Shown piece by piece: positions 29,251 to 40,311 of a stretch of DNA of 64,000 nt. Positions within the stretch are counted from its first letter, which is position 1. Every line of letters begins with the position of its first letter. Source of the DNA: Halocaridina rubra (Eukaryota > Arthropoda > Malacostraca > Decapoda > Atyidae). The notes beneath the pieces were generated by a model. It saw only the letters and a program-made list of their open reading frames with translations. It did no database searches and was not told the DNA's origin. The stretch spans positions 20,008-84,007 of the forward strand of contig JAXCGZ010011647.1 of NCBI GenBank assembly GCA_037179515.1, in the 5' to 3' direction. A program made the position numbers and the translations under genes.

Positions 29251-31904
29251 AGAACTGTATATATCAGTTATGTAGAAAGGAACTATTATTTTTTTATATA
29301 GCTATGATAAACATGATACTTCATGTGTATTTGTATTTATGAGTACAGGTAGCTACTGAGATACTGTATTTATACATAACTATAGAGGTATGAAGAGGAT
29401 GTATATAAATAACTTAAAACACATTTTAACAGAATGAACCAGAGGCATTAAGTTGGCAAATATATAAGATATTAATAACAATCTTACCAGCTACATCTGA
29501 ACTGTGTATAAAGAAGCAAAGGTAGATCTAGCAGTGATACCTTAAGTTAGCTGAAAGTGATATAGCTGTAACTCTACTGTCGAGGAGTGTAATGGCTTAA
29601 AATATATTTATGTCAGGTGTTCATCCCAAGGAATTGGCTTCTGAATGAAATAAAAATTCCAGTGTCGTATATTTAGTTTTGCCAACTTCATAGGAAGAAC
29701 ATAGACTTGAAACCTGAGAAAGGAAAATTCATCAGGAAAACAGTAAGTGATATTTCTCAGATGCTAGTAAATTATGGGAAAAGTTAGCACGAAGCCGTGA
29801 CATAGGGGTCAAACCCTGGTAAAGTCCATAACCAATGGCCAAAAGTCAAGTGCTGGAACACCCTCCCCTCTGCTTAGACGGAAACCAATTGGAATCTTTG
29901 ACTATGTGTACTGGTTGGTGTTATTGGTCCAGGATAGACCTAACGACTATAAATTCCACCCCTTTGAAGCTTACAAAAGAGGGGAGCCTTGATATTTTTT
30001 CCGGCAGTGCAAGGAGTTCAGGCAGAGATTAAGGAGTAGATATAACAGGCAGTGTCATCACGGGTACCTTGGGCTGAGAACTGTAAGATGTACACAACCA
30101 CTAGGCTTTGGGCTTATCAGGTGTTTGTAAGAAGACTTCAAAAATAAAAACACCTTGTCCGTCTACTTAAACTCCAACGTTTCTTATAAGATAATGATGA
30201 AGTAAAAGAAAACTTACGTGGATAATTAACAGAAGAAAATAAAACAGCCTGACACCAGCAACCTTAAACTATTTCACAACTGCCTGAGCAAAATTACTGC
30301 TGGTAGTTATGATGGCAATATTCCAATTCCTTGTTGATGACAAAAAGAAAAAGAGCAGGTGAAAAAACAGAGCCACATGGAACATCACTAGTAACTGGGA
30401 ATGAGCGAGATGTTGCTACCACAGGTATTATGCAAACATTAACTCTAAGTGCACTCTAGAACATTATAATATGCAGTTTTCTCCTCATGATGTACTATAT
30501 GGTCTGAGTCCAAATACAGTGCAATGCAACTCCTTCAAATAAATAAGTTTGGAGCACTGGCACTCATATTTTTGCCAAGAGCTAGCTCAGCATAGACTTG
30601 GAAATATATATAGCCACCAGAGGTCAAACTACTATTATAACTATTTAGTTTTTAAAATATTAGTATTATTATTATTTTATGAGGAAGAGGAGGTGGTGGG
30701 GGAGTAGAAAGATGTGGAAAAGGGGGAAGAAGAGGAGTAGAAGAAAGCAAAACTGTAGTAGTAAATAGAGTTTGGTGGGGTATATGGAAGGATAATAAAA
30801 GTGAATGTTGAAAGAAAGCATGACAATGAGAAGATGTAGATATTGTTGGTTACTTGTGTAAGATTATGCAGCATGGTAGTTAAGCAGGTTGACAAACGAA
30901 GACATTTGGAATGTGATATAAAAGTAGAAGGCGATCAAGGAAAACAGATAGATCACAGAGGAGGAGGAGGAAGGGTGAAGCTACCTGGAGTACTAAGTAG
31001 AAGAATGAAGAGAAAGATCTAAGCCATAGCAAATCTATGTGTGGGTTGCATGAAAGAATGAAGGATGCAACAGGGTTAATGGGAATGAACTTTGGACTCT
31101 GAGTACCAAGAGAGACGTAGCTAACTGCACATGAAAAGGTGAAATGCTATCCTAATCACCATGACTATTCAAGGATCCTTGCACCCACTTGCTTTTAGTC
31201 CCAACAGGTAATCAGATGCTTTCATTATTCAGTTTCTTAAAACATCTGATGTGATAAGTCCTGAGCCAAAAAATACTTGCTTCATGATAAATATCATTAA
31301 CTCCAGTGAGATAAATTAAACACAAAAAGTAAAATTTAAACGGAAAAACTGAGAAGGGAGGCATCAATGCAGAATTAAAACGTTACATTTTTAGTAAGTT
31401 TCATGAAGCATTAAGCTAGGAAAAGAATCAATATGGTTACCATGAAAAAGAAACATGGGTACATGGGTGAGGTGTAAAAATACCATCTAAATAAATTCAG
31501 AGATATGAATCGGTCATAAATAATAAAAATTCAAATCACCAATATATTACCAGGTATATTATCAAATAAGAATTTAAGAAATTGAAATCAAAGAAATAGA
31601 GCAACACATGGAAACGAAGCCTATGCCAGAAATGGAGAGCTTAAAAATGGTGGGTTAATGATAAAGTCGGGGCCTCCAGGATGTGTAGATCTTCTTCTCT
31701 GAACATAAATATGGCATGTGTCATGGTATTGCCTCAATGTGATCTCAATACCTTATAATTTGTCATAGGCTTATCCAATGTCTCAAACTAGAACAGTTTT
31801 CTTACATGACAGATATAACTAGAGCAAATAATAATTTAAAAGCCTCTGGTAATGACATCTATTATTTCAATCGTCAGTTGAATGATATAAGCATTTTTGT
31901 GTGT
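29251..31904. other. intron sequence, nothing recognised
   Basis: 2.6 kb without a supported gene or repeat. A purine-rich stretch (30670-31030, GGAGGAGG-type runs) is the only compositional feature. Confidence 0.4.
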
Positions 31905-32157
31905 GTGTGTGACACCTGGATAGGCAAAGAAATTGCCCTCAACATGCCCAGACACAAAGAAATGGTTGAAACAAAGAAAAAGTAAAGTTCAAGGACAAGG
32001 CAGAAATAAGAGAATGATACAAATAGGAAAAGGACAGGCTGATAAAATGGATGAAATAATGAAGACTTAGAGATACGGCAGAATTAGGCCCTGAGATGAC
32101 GATAGATCCTCTTATTGATGGAGGATAGGTCAAAAGAATTAAGGAAGACATAAGGAG
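31905..32157 (-). mobile_element. LINE-A 3'-end fragment abutting the host exon donor
   Basis: Reverse-complemented, it reads the LINE-A C-terminus (YVFLNSFDLSSINKRIY then HLRA and TAG; compare SVFPNSYDLSSFKKQIY at 43438-43505) and its 3' UTR, ending in a GTGTCACACAC tail near 31905. It begins about 43 bp past the splice donor at 32199. Orientation is the same as the host gene. Confidence 0.85.
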
Positions 32158-32199
32158 GAGAGATACTCTTACTTTCTATTACAGTATATAAAGGCTTAC

Positions 32200-33215
32200 C
32201 AGCTAGACTTGCTACCCCAGAATCTCCAACATCAGCATACTCAATGATCTCGGAGTCTTCTGAATCAGAGCTATATTCTTGCGCTAAATCGGCCAATGTA
32301 AAAGGTCGACTTTCAGGCAAATCCTCCTTCATTTTTGGTAAGGTTTCTTCAAACAAATTTTCCTTCTTATGACATGAGTCAGATCTTCCTTCCTCATTTC
32401 TGTTGGGTCTAGCCGTATTGTCACAAATATCGTAACTTGCACTTAATGTGTCTGACCCTCTGTCCTCTGAATCCAGTTCTAAATCTCTTTGCTTTCCTTT
32501 AGTAAAACGATCATTAAATTCCACCAAATTCTTCGTCCATTTCTCCAGACTTTTCCGATGGGCCGTGGGAAATTCGTCGGGCTGTATTGTGAGAAAAAAT
32601 ATTGGTTGATCATTCATTTTGTCAACTGCGGAGTAGTGGCCATCCTTGTCAATGACTAAGTCCAAATATACGTTGCATAGTTCTGTAAAGGAATCTCTTA
32701 GCAAGTGAATGTACTGCATCGTATCATCCTTCAGCAGCTTTGCTGGTCGTACAGGTTTCACGACATTTTGTTCTTTATGGCAACTCTCGATTTCTGCTTC
32801 AGTCCTATTGTCTTTTGCATTCTCAACCAAGTGCTCTTCTTTAATTGTATTCTTAGTTCTCGTGTCTTTTTCAAGAACAGTTTTAACCTCCTCTAAACCC
32901 AACCCATTCTTAACTTGGGATAATGTAAGATCAAAAAGCGTCACCATTCTCAGAGTCCAGCTCGCACCTGCTTGTTTATAAAGGTTTGCAGCTCTTTCAG
33001 ACTGCGCTACCTTCTGTATCAAAAACTTTAGCCCTGGACGACGATCGAATTCCACAGATGCCATGTAAGAGAGTTGTAGAGCATCAAGCAGAATCTGTAT
33101 TTGGTCTGAATTCATAAATTGTAGGGCACCAGGTACTTTTCCCTCACTCTCAGCTATATGACCTTCATTGGTTTTATTTGAGAAATTGACATCTTGCAGC
33201 AGAACATTGGCCAAA
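32200..33215 (-). CDS. ARFGEF3: ARFGEF3/BIG3-like protein, 1-kb internal exon
   Basis: Acceptor TTTATGTTTTCAG (AG at 33216-33217), donor G|GTAAGC (GT at 32198-32199). The exon enters with one base completing a codon and leaves in phase 1, coding 338 full codons. A helical region LQFMNSDQIQILLDALQLSY, then FDRRPGLKFLIQKVAQSERA and NLYKQAGASWTLRMVTLFDL, resembles the conserved C-terminal part of BIG3 proteins. It is followed by an acidic, low-conservation linker, a second conserved block (YIHLLRDSFTELCNVYLDLV, HRKSLEKWTKNLVEFN) and an acidic tail (EYSSDSEDSEIIEYADVGD). The TTG at 33212-33214 is internal; upstream exons lie outside the window. Family assignment is from memory of the motif style. 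Confidence 0.8.
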
Positions 33216-33485
33216 CTGAAAACATAAATTCAATGAAAAAAAGATTAGATTGTGCATGCATACATATAGAAAAATTACTGCAGACACTGTTATATAGAGA
33301 AAATATATCAGAGAAAAGTTGAAGGAAAAAGGGGGCAGATGGCACACTCAGATTATATATGATTTGGAGAGTAGATAAAACTTATAATGAGGCTGAAAGA
33401 CAGGAACGAGAAGAAAGAAGTTAAATTTACGACAGAGAAAACAGAATTTGCAAAGAGGAGGGTTATAGCACAATTACTTAAGATC
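33216..33485. other. intron sequence, nothing recognised
   Basis: No feature seen. Confidence 0.4.
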
Positions 33486-33865
33486 ATAAATGAGCTTAAT
33501 GTTAGTATCTTCTATTTTCATGAAAGGGAGGAAATAAGCTTAGTATAGTTAAATAAAGGAGAATATTGAACAATTTACGAGATGATCAACTTGGTATACT
33601 TAAAGAATATTGATAAATTTAAAAAGCCAATCAGCTTGGTATACTTGAATAAAGGAAAATACTGAACAATCCACGAGGAAATCAGCTTGGTATACTTAAA
33701 TTAAGGAGAATATTGAATTATTTACAAGACACTTTCATGAGCAGAATGCGTATTATGAATATCATAAATAAGTTTAATGTATGTATTTTCTATTTTCATG
33801 AAAAAGAGGATATCAGCTTAGTATACTTAAATAGAAGAAAATTTTGAACTATATACAAGAAACTA
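33486..33865. repeat. imperfect intronic minisatellite
   Basis: A core TCAGCTTGGTATACTTAAAT followed by AAGGAGAATATTGAAC recurs near 33535, 33588, 33630, 33685 and 33812 with variable spacing (about 45-130 bp). A longer block (TCTATTTTCATGAAA upstream of the core) is present at the first and last units. Confidence 0.7.
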
Positions 33866-33959
33866 TCATGAGGTGCATGTACACCATAAGAGTATTAGAA
33901 AACTTATTCATATGCAGTGGAGAGTAATATGCCTTAGAGAATATAGATGATTAGAGGGC

Positions 33960-34165
33960 AAGAGATTTAGACAAAATGAAAGAGGATGTGATTGACAGAA
34001 CAAACTGTTACACCAAACAGGCAGTTAAATAAGAGAATCTGCAATGATATCAGTCATATATGAATCTAATGAGTCAACATGGCAGATGGGACAGGATGGT
34101 GATAAGTTTAATGATTCAGGTCCAATAAGAAATTTGGGAGTAGTGTGTGGTCCACGAGTAACATA
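33960..34165 (+). mobile_element. ancient LINE-C ORF1 fragment
   Basis: Nucleotides align with LINE-C ORF1 at 58340-58515: ATGAAAGAGGATGTGATTGA, then AAACAGGCAGTTAAATAAGAG, GTCAACATGGCAGATGGGAC, AGAAATTTGGGAGTAGT and GTGTGGTCC. Indels and stops throughout; much older than the copies at 49-64 kb. Confidence 0.6.
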
Positions 34166-34199
34166 ACCCTCAGAGGGCGGGCATTTTACAGGAAACTAA

Positions 34200-35231
<1,032 letters not shown>

Positions 35232-35339
35232 TGTTGCCTCACTTATTGCGGTAGTTCGGTTCCGGGACCCGGCACGAACCAGGAAATCCGCGAAGTAGGA
35301 TCAGGCTATATGTACATAGATACTTTAATATATTTTTAC

Positions 35340-36560
35340 GTTTACACTGTATAAACTGTCCCTGTACTGTTAACATACCACCCTTTACTTCATAGATAAC
35401 AGCATGCAAGCGTAAATTTATATGAAAGTGATAGGAAAACTTACCGTGAATGTGATGATGACGTGACATACATACTCATTTACAATTAGTTTTTCGTTTA
35501 CGAACTGTATAAACCCTCCCTGCACTGTTAAAAAACACCCTTAACATTATAGATAACAGCAAGCAACGTAAATTTTTATGAAAGTGATAGATAAAATTAC
35601 GGTGAATGAGGTGATGATGACGTGACATACATACTCATTTACAATTATTTTTTTTGTTTACGTACTGTATAAACCCTCCCTGAACTGTTAAAAAAACACC
35701 CTTTACATTAAAAATAACAGGAAGCAACGTAAATTTTTATGAAAGTGATAGATAATATTACGGTGAATGAGGTGATGATGACGTGACACACATACTCATT
35801 TACAATTATTTTTTCGTTTACGAACTGTATAAACCCTCCCTGCACTGTTAAAAAAACACCCTTTACATTATAGATAACAGCAAGCAACGTAAATTTTTAT
35901 GAAAATGATAGATAAAATTACGGTGAATGAGGTGATGATGACGTGACACACATACTCATTTACAATTATTTTTTCGTTTACGAACTGTATAAACCTTCCC
36001 TGCACTGTTAAAAAACACCCTTTACATTATAAATAACAGCATGCAACGTAAATTTTTATGAAAATGATAGATAAAATTAAAATGAATGAGGTGATGATGA
36101 CGTGACACACATACTCATTTACTTTAGGTAATCACAATTAGGTAATCACAATTATTTTTTCGTTTACGAACTGTATAAACCCTCCCTGCACTGTTAAAAA
36201 AACACCCTTTACATTATAAATAACAGCACGCAACGTAAATTTTTATGAGTGATAGATAAAATTACGGTGAATGAGGTGATGATGACGTGACACACACACT
36301 CATTTACAATTATTTTTTTCTTTACGAACTGTATAAACCCTCCCTGCCCTGTTAAAAAAACACCCTTTACATTATAAATAACAGCACGCAACGCAATTTT
36401 ATGAAAGTGATACATAAAATTACGTTGAATGAGGTGATGATGACGTAACACACATACTCATTTACAACTATTTTTTATTTACAAACTGTATAAACCCTCC
36501 CTGCACTGTTAAAAAAACACCCTTTACATTATAAATAACAGCAAGCAACGTAAATTTACA
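35340..36560. repeat. ~160-bp tandem repeats (about 8 units)
   Basis: The marker AAACCCTCCC recurs at 35511, 35671, 35831, 35991 (one change), 36177, 36335 and 36492, so the period is exactly 160 for four units and 157-158 later. The 186-bp spacing into 36177 is due to a 26-bp insertion at about 36122-36150. Confidence 0.9.
36122..36150 (+). mobile_element. LINE-C tail-only insertion (two 14-mers)
   Basis: TTTAGGTAATCACAATTAGG then TAATCA interrupts one 160-bp unit. It equals the LINE-C 3' tail repeat (ACAATTAGGTAATC) seen at 23480-23508, 56425-56452 and 61728. It may be a retroinsertion truncated to its tail or a local microhomology event. Confidence 0.55.
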
Positions 36561-36722
36561 TTTCCAATAAAAAAATTAAAATACTGCAATTTTTTTTCGT
36601 TCAATATTTTAATATTTTTGCGTATACCCATAAAATAAAATAATAATTTATCCAAAAAAAAACCGCGATGGAGTGAGAACGCGAGCCAAGAAACGCGAAT
36701 AACTGGGGTAATACTGTATATA

Positions 36723-37969
36723 TAGTGTTCCTTCCATTATCGCGAGGGTTCGGTTCCGGGACTCGGCGCGAGACAGGAAAATCGCGGAGTAGGATCAGCC
36801 TATATGTACAGATATTTTAATTTATTTTTACGTTTACACCGTATAAACTGTATAAACCCTCCCTGTACTGTTAACAAACCACCTTTTACTTCATAAATAA
36901 CAGCACGCAAGCATAAATTTATATGACATACTCATGTACATAGGTATTTTACAAATATTTTTACGTTTACTGTATAAACCCTCCCTGTACTGTTAAAAAA
37001 CCACCCTTTACTTTATAAATAACAGCATGCAACGTAAATTTATATGTACGTGATAGGTAAACTTACCTTATCTGTTATGGTTAACATTTCCTTTGCCGCT
37101 TAGGGTCACTACAAGAAGCCTTAGAAGATGAAGGATGCTTAGGAGGCATTGAAAAGGTTAAAATATGCAAGTAAACAAAATCACAAGCAAAACGTATTAA
37201 TAAGCACAACGAGCCTTTGTCCGAAACGCTGATAGCAGTATCGTATTTTACATGTTGCAATACTGTTAGTATTTATGTTTTTTACTATTTTTTACGGTTT
37301 TATTATTCTTAGGCTAAGAAATATGTTTTTTTCTCAATAAAATCATGAACCTACAGGAAATATAAATATATATGCTAGCTCACATAGCTGCGACCCCAAT
37401 ACATTGTACGCTATCGGACACAAGCAAAACGTATTAATAAGCACAACGTGAACGGCGCACACGTGAGTTAGACTGAACGAGCCTTTGTCCGAAACGCTGA
37501 TAGCGGTATCGTATTTTACATGTTGCAATACTGTTGGTATTTATGTTTTTTACTATTTTTTACTGGTTTATTATTCTTAGGCTATGAAATACTATTTTTA
37601 TCAATAAAATCATGAAACTACTGGAAATATAAATATATATGCTAGAATACGTAGCTGCGACCCCAATACATTGTACGCTATCGGACACTATTTCGCATGA
37701 TGCTATACTGTACGTACGTATATCTAAATTTATGTTTTTTACTATTTTTTACTGTTTTATTATTCGTAGGCTGGGAAATAATTTTTATTTTATCAATTAG
37801 ATAATGAAATATGTCTTTTTTCAATGAAAAAATGAAAATAATGAGAATTTTTATTTTTTTAATATTTTAATATTTTTGCTTATACCCCCCAAAAAAATAA
37901 TAATTTGCCAAAAAAAAACCGTGGTACAGTGAAAACGCGAGCCAAGAAACGCAATCCAGCGAAGGATCA

Positions 37970-37972
<3 letters not shown>
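36723..37972 (-). mobile_element. pogo/Tigger MITE E7, back to back with E6
   Basis: Left TAGTGTTCCTTCCATTATCG, right GAAGGATCACTG ending 37972, TA on both sides; 1250 bp. Minus-strand codons at about 37075-37150 (PPKHPSSSKAS, then KRQRKM) are the transposase N-terminus, as in E2. Only TATATA (36717-36722) separates it from E6. Confidence 0.8.

Positions 37973-38045
<73 letters not shown>
37973..38045. repeat. (AT)n tract followed by T-run
   Basis: About 70 bp of AT and then T19 (38045-38063), separating E7 from the Penelope-like array. Confidence 0.98.
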
Positions 38046-38061
<16 letters not shown>

Positions 38062-38063
38062 AA

Positions 38064-38212
38064 ATATGATCGCTGGTTTTGCATTTGCAGTTTTCTTGTA
38101 TAACTTTTCCAAAGTTCTTACAATAACTTTTTCATTATTGTTGAGACGATGTAATAAGTCGGAAAATTTAATAGAATTCATAACGTTTCGTACAGCTTTG
38201 TACATTATGAAA
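38064..38212 (-). mobile_element. Penelope-like array, unit 3: first ~150 bp only
   Basis: Minus codons [17 protein letters not shown] then [19 protein letters not shown] match the start of unit 2 at 44259-44110. The copy then breaks into a T/A run. It lies directly 3' (minus strand) of unit 2's end, so it is a head-to-tail neighbour. Confidence 0.8.
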
Positions 38213-40311
38213 TGATTCTCTACTTGGTAGTGGATGGAGGTTATAAATATCTAATATCCACCTTTAGTTTATATTCACCAGAATGATTCAGTATCTCTGA
38301 GAAGTTTCCAGAGTTGCTGGAGGATGGATCCCAAGCATCCTCATCTCTGGTCTCTGCTCTTTACTTTCAGAGTTGGCAGAGTAATACAATTTGGCATATG
38401 CATATTCATAGAAGGATATAACTTATGTAAGTAGAGAACTTCTAGAATTTGCAGACTTCGAAAATGTTTTTCTGTATGTAGTATCTTTGAATTTTATTTC
38501 CAACATTTTATGTCTGATGGAAGTCTGGTGTTTTTTCACCATATGATTTTTAGGGGTGCCTTTTTGAAAATGAAATGTTAGTCTCTTTGTAAATTTAGCT
38601 TTTGTCAGACCAATATAAGATGATTGAAGACTGCAGTCTTCATGGGGACATGTATATTGGTAAACTACATGACTTTGTTGGAAGAGACTTTCGTTAGTTG
38701 TGGGTTTGTTTCTTAATATAAGCTCTCTCGTCATTTTTGTTTTGTAATATATGTGGAACTCCACTTTCTTGTCCGGACTAGTACTTTTTACTCCTCGTCT
38801 AGTAATATCTTGCATTGCTTTTTTTTCTTTCTTGTAGTCATTATTCATGATGCCTTTATAATACAGTTTTATAGTTTATTTATTTACTGTTTTTATAGAA
38901 GGTGTTGAGTACATTTCCTTTTCAAAATACTGATCGAGATGCTTTTTTACTGGCCCATTTACTTCTTTATTAGAGTATCCATTAGTAATAAGAACTTGTC
39001 ATACTCTTTCTAATTCTGCGTCTACTCTTTTCCAGTCAGAGCAGTGAGTAAGAGCTCTTTATATGCAAGCTTTAATTACTGTTGATTTATATCTCTGCGG
39101 GAATTCAATTTCTTGACTTAGGCATATTTCTAAGTCTGCTTCTTTACTATGAACTTCTGTAGAGAAGGTATTGTTCTTCACTGTAAGGTATATAAGGGGA
39201 GTGCACCATTTATATTAAGCTCATGGGTAAAGTTTAATATGGAATTTCCTGTAAGTTGGCTTCTAAGTTCCATGAGCTCTTCAATAGTACTAGTACATAC
39301 AAAATATATCATCTATGTATCTACAGTATATGATGGGTTTTTAATTTTCGAATACTTTTGCCTCTAAAGTTCCCAAAAAGAAGTTGGCAAATAAAGGTCC
39401 AAGAGGTGAACCTATAGCTACACCATCAACTTGTAAAAACATCTCTCCTCCAGGGCCTCTAAATGGTGCTTCCTTAGTACATATTTCGGGAAGTGTTTTT
39501 ATAGCAGCTTCAAGTATATTAAGTTTAAGGTTTTCTTTGTCTCTGTACACTTTCTTGAGGATGATCCGGATTGTTTCATTTACAGGAACGTTGGAGAAGA
39601 GGGATTCTACATCTAGCGAGGCAATGATTCCTCGTGGATTTGTTCCTTTTAATATATCAAGGAAGTCCGCCGATGATTTGATGCTGTATTTACTTGGGAT
39701 GTAAGGTCTTATGTGCGAATGTAATGCTTGTGCTAATTCATAAGTAGTTCAAATCTGGCTTATAATTGGTCTAAGTGGATTTTCGACTTTATGAGTTTTT
39801 ACCCTTTCGTAGGCATATCCAATATCATAGTTACCTTGAAGTCTTTTTAAATGGATACTACTAACATCTGCATTAATGGCATTAACGGTTCTGTTAACTT
39901 TTTGTTTAATGTCTTCAACAAGATATTTAGTAATTCTTCTAAATTTAATTCCATCGTTTAGAACAGTATCCATCTTTATTAAATATTTTTCTTTAGCCAT
40001 TATTACAAATGCGCCTGCTTTATCTGCTTTTGTTATGATGATATCTTCTATGCTCCTGAGTTGCTTTGCTGCTAATTAATGTCTGTCTTCAATAATTTTA
40101 CCACTGTAATGACCTCTTCTTTTGTTTGCTTCAGCCAAAGTTCTGGAAGGAGGGACTCAGATGTAGTGATTTCGTTGTTGTCTTCAAGGCTCTGGATTTT
40201 ATCGAGAAGCATTTCTATTTCCAGTCACTTTTCATTTGGGAATGATTTAGAGAGGAAATGGCAATTTAGTAGGTTGACCATGGCACTAGCTGCCCGCTGA
40301 AAGACTATGAC
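38213..40311 (-). mobile_element. Penelope-like element unit 2: RT and GIY-YIG endonuclease part
   Basis: Minus strand, from high to low coordinate. RT lead-in KTHKVENPLRPIIS (about 39760-39800); ASLDVESLFSNVPV (about 39585-39625, motif A); VAIGSPLGPLFANF (about 39380-39425, motif B); YCRYIDDIF (about 39305-39335, motif C); KKVEFHIYYKTKM, then YQYTCPHEDC and SSYIGLTKAKFTKRL (38590-38680), the GIY-YIG endonuclease; end LEIKFKDTTYRKTF (about 38470). RT plus GIY-YIG is diagnostic of Penelope-like elements. Several frameshifts (for example an extra A after the YIDD box) make it non-functional. Confidence 0.85.

Noticed and set aside
32084..33214. A single-exon 376-codon gene starting at TTG and ending at HLRA
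   Set aside because: There is a good acceptor just before the TTG and a good donor at 32199; the last ~24 codons are LINE-A sequence. It is better read as an internal exon.
35340..36560. CRISPR-like array
   Set aside because: The units are contiguous 160-bp repeats without unique spacers, inside a eukaryotic DNA element.
38213..38440. Hammerhead ribozyme at the Penelope-like junction
   Set aside because: A stem pair is conserved, but the CUGAUGA and GAAA core segments are not found in the expected places.
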